6,991 nucleotides of DNA, taken from contig JAJHQT010000045.1 of NCBI GenBank assembly GCA_020833205.1, forward strand, positions 1 through 6,991. Direction: 5' to 3'. The stretch is from Pyrobaculum sp. Lineage in GTDB: Archaea; Thermoproteota; Thermoprotei; Thermoproteales; Thermoproteaceae. A program made the translations under genes and the position numbers. Under the pieces are notes generated by a model that saw nothing but the letters and a program-made list of their open reading frames with translations, made no database searches and was not told where the DNA came from. Positions 1 through 5,899 of the stretch are shown piece by piece; position 1 is the stretch's first letter; the number at the start of each line of letters is the position of its first letter.

Positions 1-603
1 CAAGTCTACGCAGTGGCGAGGCGGCGCGAACACCTGGAGCCCCTCGCGGCGCTTGGGATGAGGACTGGGGCGTTTGACCTCTCCAAGCCCGAGGGGGCCG
101 CGGCCGCCGCCGAGGCGGCCGAGAGGGAGCTAGGCCGTGTAGACGGCTTGGTCATCACGGCGGGCGGCTGGGCGCCTGGGAGGCTTGAGGAAACAGAGGA
201 GGAGGTCCTAGACTCCATGCTTTCGGTCAACCTAAGGGCGCATCTCTGGACCGTCAAATCCTTCCTCAAACTGATGAGACCGGGGTCCGCCGTGGTGCTC
301 GTGACCTCCATATGGGGGCCCATCAAGAGGTCCCCCGGCGCCTTGGCCTACACCGTGAGCAAGGCCGCAGCCGCCGCCCTTGTGGAGACCTTAGCCGCTG
401 AGCTTCTAGAGAGGGGCGTTAGGGTCAACGGCGTGGCGCCCGGCGCCATGTCTAGGGAGGCGGAGGCCGCGAAGCTGGGGGCGCCCGCCGCACCTCCTGA
501 ACACGTGGCCGACGTTGTGCTGTGGTTGCTTACCGACGAGGCGAGGTGGGTGACGGGCGCGTTGATACCGGTGGACGGGGGGAGGCGGCTGATTACGCCG
601 TAG
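1..603 (+). CDS. Short-chain dehydrogenase/reductase (SDR), 5'-truncated by window edge
   Basis: Seen: the frame is open from base 1 to the TAG at 601-603, giving 200 residues. A GTG at 13 is in frame, but the residues before it (QVYA) continue the usual SDR beta-strand, and the N-terminal TGxxxGIG cofactor loop is missing, so the gene almost certainly starts upstream. Fragment numbering: NNAG-type motif as ITAGG at about 52-56, the structural Asn in SVNLRA near 77, catalytic Ser near 103 (LVTSIWG), Tyr117 and Lys121 (YTVSK), then the NGVAPG segment that closes the cofactor site and a C-terminal GALIPVDGG. Known: this set defines classical NAD(P)-dependent cytosolic oxidoreductases of about 240-260 residues. 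Inference: the C-terminus resembles the FabG-like branch, but the substrate cannot be read from the sequence. All four catalytic positions are intact. No strong terminator follows; only T4 at 643-646. Confidence 0.9.
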   Translation, partial: QVYAVARRREHLEPLAALGMRTGAFDLSKPEGAAAAAEAAERELGRVDGLVITAGGWAPGRLEETEEEVLDSMLSVNLRAHLWTVKSFLKLMRPGSAVVLVTSIWGPIKRSPGALAYTVSKAAAAALVETLAAELLERGVRVNGVAPGAMSREAEAAKLGAPAAPPEHVADVVLWLLTDEARWVTGALIPVDGGRRLITP

Positions 604-879
604 ACAAAAGAGAAGACCCACGACGCCCAGCCGTCGGCGCCGATTTTACCGGCAACGCCAGGCGGGGTGGACCCGTCCAGCGCCGCCGGCTTATCCCCCG
701 TTTCCCCCAAGGGTGGGGGCCCTTGAAGGTTAGGCCCGGGGCGGCTGAGCGCCGTGGGCTGTAGTACTGTAGTTCTATGCTTAATAACAGTTCTATTGTA
801 ATACTTATATATTATCTTTATTTACTTGTTGATTCGTAAAGTGCTACTATATAAGCAATTAGGATATAGAGGCAACAGG
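604..879. other. Non-coding spacer with hairpin and AT-rich island
   Basis: No convincing gene. Positions 604-770 are GC-rich and contain a perfect 6-bp inverted repeat, CAAGGG 708-713 with CCCTTG 720-725, around a TGGGGG loop. An alternative pairing is CCCCC 704-708 with GGGGG 715-719. Positions 771-860 turn sharply AT-rich, with AGTTCTAT repeated at 771-778 and 789-796 and TATA-like runs near 803-812 and 848-855. These could be further promoters for the downstream operon. No tRNA T-loop motif is present. Confidence 0.5.
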
Positions 880-887
880 CTTATATA
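880..887 (+). promoter_or_regulatory. TATA box of the cyclase-kinase operon
   Basis: CTTATATA has its centre about 23 nt before the ATG at 907. This matches the spacing at four other genes here and predicts transcription starting at or within a few bases of the start codon (leaderless mRNA). No Shine-Dalgarno sequence precedes the ATG. Confidence 0.65.
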
Positions 888-906
888 CTTAGGCCTTTGC
901 GGAGCT

Positions 907-1539
907 ATGTATGTTGACCTAACCATGGCCGTAGGGCCAGGAACCCCCGTGTTTCCGGGATACCCGCGGCCCGCCGTTCTTCAGTGGAGTAAAATAGACG
1001 TCCACGGCTACTACAGCAACGTGTTGTTCTTTCCAGAGCACGTGGCGACGCATGTGGACTCCCCCGCTCACTTCGTCCCCGGCGCGAAGACCGTAGACCA
1101 GCTAGATGTCTCTAAGTTCTTCGGGAGGTTTGTCGCCGTTGACCTCAGCCGCCTCCCCCCGAGGGCCGCCATTGGGCTGAGGCAGTTTGAGGAGGCGCTT
1201 CCGCGGGGCGTGGAGCTGAGGCCTGGCTGGGTCGTGCTGATAAGAACCGGCTACGACGCGTATGCGGGAACAGACAAGTGGCTGGAGCACCCCGACATAT
1301 CGCCCGAGCTGGCCGAGTACCTCGCCGAGCTTGGGGTAAACGCCGTGGGAGTCGACGCGCCGAGCCCCGACCACGCGCCTTTTGAGATACATAAGATCTT
1401 GCTCAGCCGCGATGTTCTGATATATGAAAACCTCACTAACCTAGCCGCGGTCATTGGGCGCACAGGCCAATTCATAGGCCTCCCCATAAAGGTGGCTGGC
1501 GGCAGCGGGGCGCCTGTGAGGGCCGTCGCAGTCGTATGA
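907..1539 (+). CDS. Cyclase family protein (kynurenine formamidase-like metal hydrolase)
   Basis: A 210-residue cytosolic protein of the cyclase/kynurenine formamidase family (PF04199 type). Seen: an N-terminal [13 protein letters not shown] segment, then the metal site [12 protein letters not shown] at 45-56 (His45, His49, Asp51, His55). The usual form is HxGTHxDxPxHF, so the Gly is replaced by Ala while all ligands remain. Later come GVDAPSPD at 148-155, His162 and Glu174 in IYENLTNL, all typical of the family. Start: ATG 907 fits the TATA spacing and the usual N-terminus; an in-frame TTG at 826 would read through TATA-like DNA. Known: members hydrolyse amide or ester bonds with a divalent metal (N-formylkynurenine, isatin, others). 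The substrate here is unknown. The stop overlaps the next gene by ATGA, which suggests translational coupling with the kinase. Confidence 0.88.
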   Translation: MYVDLTMAVGPGTPVFPGYPRPAVLQWSKIDVHGYYSNVLFFPEHVATHVDSPAHFVPGAKTVDQLDVSKFFGRFVAVDLSRLPPRAAIGLRQFEEALPRGVELRPGWVVLIRTGYDAYAGTDKWLEHPDISPELAEYLAELGVNAVGVDAPSPDHAPFEIHKILLSRDVLIYENLTNLAAVIGRTGQFIGLPIKVAGGSGAPVRAVAVV

Positions 1540-2429
1540 GGGCCTACTCCACCAGCGCCAACCTGGGCTCAGGCTTTGACATCGTCGCCGTAGCCCACGA
1601 CGCCTACTTCGCCGAGGCGTACGTAAAGGTGGGGTCGGGGTGCGGGGTGCACGTCAAGTTTAGGGGATTCGACCCGGGGGAGGACAACACTGTGAAGAGG
1701 GCCTTCAGCCACTTGTTCGAGCGGCTTGGCCGTTGCTGGGGCGTGGAGGTGGAGGTAGATAACAGAATCCCCGTCGCGAGGGGGCTGGGCAGTAGCGGGG
1801 CTTCCTCGGTGGCGGCGTTGGCGGCCTTCCTTCGGGAGGCGGGGCTAAGGGTGGATCCGCGGCTTGTGGTGGAGGCGGCTGGCCTCGGCGAGGCGGCGGC
1901 CGCCGGGTCGCCGCATTTCGACAACGTGGCGGCGGCGGCTCTCGGCGGCGCCGTGGTCATAGTCTCCACCCAGCCTCTTGAGGTGGTCAAATTCTCGCCG
2001 AGGCTCACCTTCGTGGTGGGCGTTCCCGACGTGCCGCCTATGCCCGAGAAGACTAAGCTCATGCGTAGCGTACTGCCGCGGGAGGTGCCGCTTAGGACGT
2101 ACGTGGCTCAGCTTTCGCGGGTTGCCGCGCTTGTGGTGGGGCTGGCCTCCTCCGACCCCCGGCTGGTTGCCTTGGGCATGCGGGACGACGTGGTGGAGCC
2201 GGCCCGGTCTCCCTTTGTCCACGGATACGCCAGGTTGAAGAAATACGCCGCCGAGGCCGGGGCCTTGGCTGTCGCCATCTCCGGCGCCGGCCCCTCCGTC
2301 GTTGCGCTGGTGGATGAGAAACACAGCGATGCCGTGAAGAACGCCATGGCCAAGGCCTACGCCGAGGAGGGGATACGCGCCGAGGTCAAGGTGGCCTCCG
2401 TCGCGGGCGGCGCGTTAGAAAATATTTAA
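1536..2429 (+). CDS. thrB: Homoserine kinase (GHMP kinase family)
   Basis: A 297-residue cytosolic GHMP kinase, about the normal length for ThrB. It most likely makes O-phospho-L-homoserine from homoserine and ATP in threonine synthesis. Seen: motif 1 as [12 protein letters not shown] at 4-15 (usual PATSANLGPGFD); the glycine-rich ATP loop GLGSSGAS at 83-90; [12 protein letters not shown] at 127-138, matching the ThrB HPDNVAPALLGG region; a VPPMPEKTK segment near 166-174; and motif 3 [11 protein letters not shown] at 248-258. The first motif lacks the usual proline and has Ser for the second proline, while the nucleotide-binding residues are intact. ATG 1536 overlaps the cyclase stop by 4 nt, so the two are probably one transcript. 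Mevalonate-type kinases are the main alternative; the N-terminal motif and the HxDNVA segment favour ThrB. No other threonine gene lies in the window. Confidence 0.85.
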   Translation: MRAYSTSANLGSGFDIVAVAHDAYFAEAYVKVGSGCGVHVKFRGFDPGEDNTVKRAFSHLFERLGRCWGVEVEVDNRIPVARGLGSSGASSVAALAAFLREAGLRVDPRLVVEAAGLGEAAAAGSPHFDNVAAAALGGAVVIVSTQPLEVVKFSPRLTFVVGVPDVPPMPEKTKLMRSVLPREVPLRTYVAQLSRVAALVVGLASSDPRLVALGMRDDVVEPARSPFVHGYARLKKYAAEAGALAVAISGAGPSVVALVDEKHSDAVKNAMAKAYAEEGIRAEVKVASVAGGALENI

Positions 2430-2430
2430 A
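2423..2430 (+). promoter_or_regulatory. TATA box of the ATP-cone gene
   Basis: TATTTAAA, its TTTAAA core centred about 22.5 nt before ATG 2450, overlaps the last codons and stop of the kinase gene. The ATP-cone gene therefore probably has its own leaderless transcript, although read-through from the operon is possible because no T-run separates the genes. Confidence 0.6.
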
Positions 2431-2449
2431 AAAGAGTCTTAATATATAC

Positions 2450-2725
2450 ATGGTTAAGGTGGTGAAAAGAGATGGTAAAGAGGAGGAGTTTATACCTGAG
2501 AAGATTGTGGTAAGTATACTCAAGGCCGGGGCGCCTGTGGATGTGGCGAGGAGAATTGCGAAGAAGGTGGAGTGTATGGTTATGGAGAGGGAGAACGTGA
2601 CGGCGAGGGAGCTGACGCGGTACGTACTCGCCGAGTTGAAGAAGGTGAACGAAGAGTGGTACCGGAACTGGATCGTCTTCGACCAGGCGGTTAAGAGGAG
2701 GCGGACTGAGGAGGAGTTGAAGTAA
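2450..2725 (+). CDS. Stand-alone ATP-cone domain protein
   Basis: A 91-residue, highly charged protein consisting of little more than one ATP-cone. Seen: the opening VVKRDGKEEEF at 4-14 is the hallmark strand-turn (VxKRDGxxxxF). It is followed by EKI-VSILKAG helices, VTARELTRYVLAEL at 50-63 and a C-terminal helix with WYRNWIVFDQA at 70-80 where ATP-cones usually have a YxRFASVY-like segment. Known: ATP-cones bind ATP/dATP and control ribonucleotide reductases; in NrdR one follows a zinc ribbon. Here there is no zinc ribbon (a single Cys, 42) and no reductase domain. Inference: a free nucleotide-sensing subunit or regulator; its partner is not in the window. ATG 2450 fits the promoter spacing. 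The 3' end overlaps the convergent RNase gene by 35 nt. Confidence 0.8.
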   Translation: MVKVVKRDGKEEEFIPEKIVVSILKAGAPVDVARRIAKKVECMVMERENVTARELTRYVLAELKKVNEEWYRNWIVFDQAVKRRRTEEELK

Positions 2726-4040
2726 CCCCCTCGGGGGTGCAGTACATTTTTTCGCCAGGCGCGAGCGCAAGCGGATCTCTCAGCCTCTCCGGGAAGGCGT
2801 CGGCGTAGCGGCTGAACTCCTCTAAGTCGAGGGTTTTCTCCTCGCCGTTGTAGACCCTGTCGACGAGGAGGTCGATGTACACCACGCGGCGGCCCCACTC
2901 CGGCTCGGTGTTGATGTTTAGGTACGTCCCCAAGTGTCTGCCCCCGGCGTCGTAGTAGCTGTGGACTATGTAGTGGCCTCTCCGCGGTATGCAGGTAAGG
3001 GCGTAGAACCCCTTCTCGATCTTGACGCCGAGTCCGTCTAACACGCCGCCCGGCTTCAAAACCCTCCTCACCACGAGCATCTGAGGCGTCTTCCGCATCA
3101 CCTCTCCCCTCATCTTCACCACGTCGCCCCAGGGCTTTATGTGGAGTATCTCCACGGCCCCCTCGGCGAGGAACTCAACAGCCTTCTCGTACACGTCGAC
3201 GCCTACGTAGTCCAGCAGGTCTAGACATCTGCCGAGGCCCTGCGCCCTCAGGGCGTGGTGCCCTCTGGCCGTGGGCGCGGCGGCTGAACGCGCGGCGTCC
3301 AGCCGCTCCTTTGCATACTTGTCAAAGAGAGCCACTGCTAGGCACTTGCCGCGTCTGAGCACCGCGCTGGGGGGCCCGCCTTGAGACACGCGGAGCATCT
3401 CTCTGTATAGCTCCTCCGCCTCCTTCGCCAAGTCCTCCTCCCCGGCGTAGCGCGCCGACGACTTAAAGCGGAGGCCTAGAGAGGCGTAGTTCCTCAGCTT
3501 CGTCTCGGCGAGGATCCTAAGCCTCAGCCTCTCCTCGGGGGGTATGTGTCTGCTGTAGGCGACCCGGCCCGTGGTGTTCAGCTCTAGGTACTTCCCCTCA
3601 ACTACTATCTCAGGCGCGGCGACGCCCCGCGCCGGCCCCAGCGGCGGCTTTAAGACCGTGTAGACCGACACGGCGTCCTGCTCCGACACGTAGCGGCTGG
3701 GCACGTCGAAGAGGAGACCGCCGGGCCCCTCCACGACATTTCCGCCGACGGCCCGCCCCACGAAGACCTCGTGCCGCCCCACTGGCGAGGTGAAGACCAC
3801 AGGCTCTGCGTAGTCTTTCAGCCGCCGTAGAAACTCCTCGACGGCCGGGCAGTCGCCGAGTAGCACCACCCCGCTCCTCGACTGGTGGTCCTTTACGGTA
3901 AGGTCCGGCGGCGAGTAATCCAACTCTATGCCGAGCCTCGCCGCCACCTTCGGTGTCGCCTGAACCACCTTAAACCCCCAGTCCAGCGCCAGCTTTGTAA
4001 GGGCGGTGGCGTAAATCCCCCTAACTCGTATCTTGAACAC
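2691..4040 (-). CDS. fau-1: FAU-1-like ribonuclease / RNA-binding protein (RNase E/G-like, DUF402)
   Basis: A 449-residue cytosolic protein resembling archaeal FAU-1 (AU-rich-RNA-binding protein/RNase, about 470 residues). Seen: an S1-like, RNase E/G-type region around 85-135 (VGRHEVFVGRAV, then GGLLFDVP). GKYLELNTTGRVAYSRHI at 149-166, followed by EERLRLR, mirrors the RNase E/G strand with its SRxI and RxRL motifs. A divergent, charged middle follows, then a DUF402 domain at about 325-415 with DAGGRHLGTYLNINTEPE (364-381), VYIDLLVD (387-394) and Asp405/Glu407. Known: FAU-1 processes rRNA precursors. Start: GTG at 4038-4040, 22.5 nt from a TATA box, so leaderless. The last 25 or so residues (PEGVTSTPPQSASS) lie beyond the domain, and the 3' end overlaps the convergent ATP-cone gene. 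Family fairly sure; rRNA role by analogy. Confidence 0.82.
   Translation of the reverse strand: MFKIRVRGIYATALTKLALDWGFKVVQATPKVAARLGIELDYSPPDLTVKDHQSRSGVVLLGDCPAVEEFLRRLKDYAEPVVFTSPVGRHEVFVGRAVGGNVVEGPGGLLFDVPSRYVSEQDAVSVYTVLKPPLGPARGVAAPEIVVEGKYLELNTTGRVAYSRHIPPEERLRLRILAETKLRNYASLGLRFKSSARYAGEEDLAKEAEELYREMLRVSQGGPPSAVLRRGKCLAVALFDKYAKERLDAARSAAAPTARGHHALRAQGLGRCLDLLDYVGVDVYEKAVEFLAEGAVEILHIKPWGDVVKMRGEVMRKTPQMLVVRRVLKPGGVLDGLGVKIEKGFYALTCIPRRGHYIVHSYYDAGGRHLGTYLNINTEPEWGRRVVYIDLLVDRVYNGEEKTLDLEEFSRYADAFPERLRDPLALAPGEKMYCTPEGVTSTPPQSASS
2726..2752 (+). terminator. Hairpin and T-run after the ATP-cone gene
   Basis: A short GC palindrome, CCCCCTCGGGGG, immediately follows the stop, and a T6 run lies at 2747-2752. 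T-runs are the usual archaeal termination signal. The site sits inside the C-terminal codons of the opposite-strand RNase gene. Confidence 0.45.
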
Positions 4041-4058
4041 AGCCAGAGGAAGCAGAGG

Positions 4059-4066
4059 TTTATAAA
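4059..4066 (-). promoter_or_regulatory. Palindromic TATA box, FAU-1 promoter, possibly bidirectional
   Basis: TTTATAAA is its own reverse complement. Its centre (4062.5) is 22.5 nt from the FAU-1 GTG, so it should drive that gene as a leaderless mRNA. Read the other way, it would start + strand transcription near 4085, just where the putative structured RNA begins. Confidence 0.65.
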
Positions 4067-4084
4067 AGCCTTGGCGACAAGTTG

Positions 4085-4306
4085 CGCCCGCGGCGGGGGG
4101 AGCCAGCTGGTTTCGCCATTGAGGACTCGGCGCGGTATAGAGACGACGTTGAAGCCGTCATTAGTGTGGAGGGGCGTGCGACTGGTCTGCGGAGTGCGGC
4201 TACTTCAACGGCGAGTCTCTGCAAGCGATGTAGGCCTTTTGTTTACGGATGGGGTTTGTGCCTCGGTAAAGGCCTACGCTGGCATCTCCAGCGGAGCTGT
4301 CTTTTT
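4085..4306 (+). ncRNA. Putative structured non-coding RNA, family unknown
   Basis: Seen: an arm formed by AGAGAC 4139-4144 with GTCTCT 4215-4220, continued by GTTGAAG 4148-4154 with CTTCAAC 4203-4209 and CCG 4155-4157 with CGG 4197-4199. A perfect 10-bp stem, GTAGGCCTTT 4230-4239 with AAAGGCCTAC 4268-4277, abuts a hairpin GCTGG-CATCT-CCAGC at 4278-4292. A possible small stem is CGCC 4114-4117 with GGCG 4129-4132. A T5 run at 4302-4306 could end the transcript, and the palindromic TATA box predicts a 5' end near 4085, giving about 220 nt. No protein frame here is convincing. It lacks the conserved GAGGAAAGTC and ACAGAA blocks of RNase P RNA and the SRP helix-8 motif, so I cannot name it. It could instead be an untranslated leader of the radical SAM gene, though that gene has its own TATA box. 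The helices are seen; RNA function is inferred. Confidence 0.45.
4302..4306 (+). terminator. T-run closing the putative RNA
   Basis: A T5 run follows GGAGCTGTC. An alternative hairpin, CTCC 4286-4289 with GGAG 4293-4296, lies just before it and excludes the GCTGG/CCAGC hairpin. Confidence 0.35.
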
Positions 4307-4436
4307 AACGCCGTAGATGGAATAGCTCAACGTGGTTGGGAAGCTGGGAGTAAGGCTGGTAGCGGCTTATTTAAACTGGCGGGTTGATAGATGCGCCGAG
4401 TGGTGGGGAGTTCTTCCGCTTCTGATCTGTGAAGAG
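4307..4436 (+). promoter_or_regulatory. Spacer with a second TATA-like site upstream of the radical SAM gene
   Basis: No gene is supported. TTATTTAAA at 4367-4375 resembles a TATA box. About 20 nt downstream lies ATG 4391, opening a 13-codon frame (to TGA 4430-4432) that may be chance. It could also be an upstream promoter for the radical SAM gene. Confidence 0.3.
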
Positions 4437-4443
4437 ATTTATA
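4437..4443 (+). promoter_or_regulatory. TATA box of the radical SAM gene
   Basis: ATTTATA, with core TTTATA centred at 4440.5, is 22.5 nt before ATG 4463, the same spacing as the other promoters here. It argues for that start over the in-frame ATG 4445, which would lie too close to the box to be transcribed. Confidence 0.6.
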
Positions 4444-4462
4444 GATGACTGTCCTGTGTCCT

Positions 4463-5647
4463 ATGATCCCCATCAGCGTGATGGTGTCGGGGGTGGGCAC
4501 CACCTCTTTTAGGGTCAAGGGCAGGTTCGGCGTGGGGAGGCCGAGCGACTTCTCGGCGCCGCTCCGGCCTATTGTGAGCTGGAACATCACGCGGCGGTGC
4601 AACCTCAAGTGTCTCCACTGCTACATAGACGCTGGGCCTGCGGAGGCTGGGGAGCTGTCGACGGAGGAGGCGCTCAGGCTGGTGAATCAGATGGCGGAGG
4701 TGGGGGTGCCGCTCATCCTCTTCACCGGCGGCGAGCCTCTGGCGAGGCCTGACTTTTTCCAAATCGCGGCTAGGGCGGGGGAGCTGGGGATTAAGCTGGT
4801 GCTTTCCACCAACGGGACTCTCATAACGCCTGACGTGGCAAAGAGGCTTAAGGAGCTGGGCTTCGTCTACGTGGGGGTCAGCCTAGACTCCATAGACGAG
4901 AGGTTTCACGACGCGTTTAGGGGGGTGCCGGGGAGCTTCGCCGCGGCGCTCGCCGGGATTAAAAACGCCTTAGCAGCCGGGCTGGACGTGGGGCTTAGGT
5001 TCACCGTCACCGCCAAGAACATTCACGAGGTTGGGCAGTACGTGGACTTCGCCGCGGCGCTCGGCGTGAGGAGGATAACCTTCTACCACCTCTCAGCCGC
5101 CGGCAGGGCCCAGAAGCTCCCCCCAGACTGGTGGTATACGCCGGAGCAGTACCGCCAGTTCATGGAAACCCTCGTCGCCAAGGCCCGGCAGTACGCCGGC
5201 AGGCTGGAGATAGAGACCACCCTCGCCCCCTTCGACGGGATATACCTAGCCCTCACGCTGGGCAACGGCGACGAGCAGTACCTAAAGTTCGTGGAGTCGA
5301 CCGGCGGATGCGGCAGGAAGATAATCTCCATATACCCCAACGGCGACGTCTACCCCTGCCAATTCATAGACTTCTACAAACTCGGCAACGTGCGGGAGAA
5401 ACCCCTCAAGGAGATCTTGACCCCAGACAAGCTGGAGCCCTTCATACACACCGACAAGTACCTCAGAGGCCCCAAGTGCTCCGCCTGCCCCTACAAGCAG
5501 TACTGCAAAGGCGGCGACAGAGCCAGAGCCCACTACCTAACCGGCGACACTTTCGGCGACGACCCCCTCTGCCCCATACCCGGCCTCCTCCTCAACAAAC
5601 CCCAACAACCCAAAACCCCTCCCCACGCGGCGCATCAACCGCAGTGA
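4463..5647 (+). CDS. Radical SAM/SPASM protein, NirJ/AhbC/AhbD-like
   Basis: A 394-residue radical SAM enzyme. Seen (from ATG 4463): the 4Fe-4S motif CNLKCLHCY with Cys46, Cys50 and Cys53; GGEP at 89-92; STNGT near 115-119; SLDS near 140-143; and a C-terminal SPASM region with Cys283, Cys299, [10 protein letters not shown] (339, 342, 348) and Cys370 within [18 protein letters not shown]. Known: this RARA-x-TGD-x-DPLC ending is typical of heme and heme d1 enzymes (AhbC/AhbD, NirJ), which decarboxylate or remove porphyrin side chains; PqqE and SkfB-like peptide-modifying enzymes share the SPASM plan. Inference: a role in alternative heme or heme d1 synthesis; no other such gene is visible. Start: ATG 4463 fits the promoter; GTG 4478 and ATG 4481 remain possible. 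Odd: base use flips from G-rich to C-rich past the middle, and the protein ends in a Pro/Gln-rich tail of about 20 residues. Confidence 0.88.
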   Translation: MIPISVMVSGVGTTSFRVKGRFGVGRPSDFSAPLRPIVSWNITRRCNLKCLHCYIDAGPAEAGELSTEEALRLVNQMAEVGVPLILFTGGEPLARPDFFQIAARAGELGIKLVLSTNGTLITPDVAKRLKELGFVYVGVSLDSIDERFHDAFRGVPGSFAAALAGIKNALAAGLDVGLRFTVTAKNIHEVGQYVDFAAALGVRRITFYHLSAAGRAQKLPPDWWYTPEQYRQFMETLVAKARQYAGRLEIETTLAPFDGIYLALTLGNGDEQYLKFVESTGGCGRKIISIYPNGDVYPCQFIDFYKLGNVREKPLKEILTPDKLEPFIHTDKYLRGPKCSACPYKQYCKGGDRARAHYLTGDTFGDDPLCPIPGLLLNKPQQPKTPPHAAHQPQ

Positions 5648-5662
5648 AAAACACCCCACAAC

Positions 5663-5690
5663 AGCCACGCGGCTCAGCAGTGAGATTTTT
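5663..5690 (+). terminator. Terminator of the radical SAM gene
   Basis: A 4-bp hairpin, AGCC 5663-5666 with GGCT 5671-5674, is followed by T5 at 5686-5690, beginning about 15 nt past the stop codon. Confidence 0.45.
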
Positions 5691-5899
5691 ACATTAGACA
5701 AGCTATGCTACCTCATCAGACCCACGAGGGCCTATACACGAAGCGGCACACGCCCGCCGGGCAGAGACCAGCAGATAAAATGACAACACATACAAAATAA
5801 CGACAAAAACCAATCACCACGGAGACCTGGGCCGCAGAGGTCGTCCTCAAACCGCCACACGGCGCACTACAACACGCCAATAAATGCGCTATTGTAAAA
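5691..5899. other. Spacer between convergent genes, no gene supported
   Basis: An A- and C-rich stretch on the + strand. On the - strand, T5 at 5805-5809 could terminate the coiled-coil gene. A start-less open frame, 5801-5920 (+), has no promoter and runs into the coiled-coil gene. Nothing else convincing was seen. Confidence 0.4.

Noticed and set aside
826..906. N-terminal extension of the cyclase from TTG 826
   Set aside because: It would run through TATA-like AT-rich DNA, and the family normally begins near the DLT segment coded just after ATG 907.
4085..4306. RNase P RNA or SRP RNA
   Set aside because: I found no GAGGAAAGTC or ACAGAA-type core and no SRP helix-8 motif; not firm, as a covariance-model search could still find a divergent form.
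4082..4387. 101-residue open frame (+) starting at TTG
   Set aside because: No recognisable motif, composition unlike the neighbouring genes, and it crosses the perfect stems and T-run of the putative RNA.
5131..5697. 188-residue alternative frame inside the radical SAM gene
   Set aside because: It exists because the C-rich DNA lacks stops; the radical SAM frame carries the conserved cysteines throughout.
5674..5718. C/D box guide RNA on the minus strand (TGATGA 5713-5718, CTGA 5674-5677)
   Set aside because: The internal D' and C' boxes are poor and the spacing is uneven; the two boxes alone are expected by chance.
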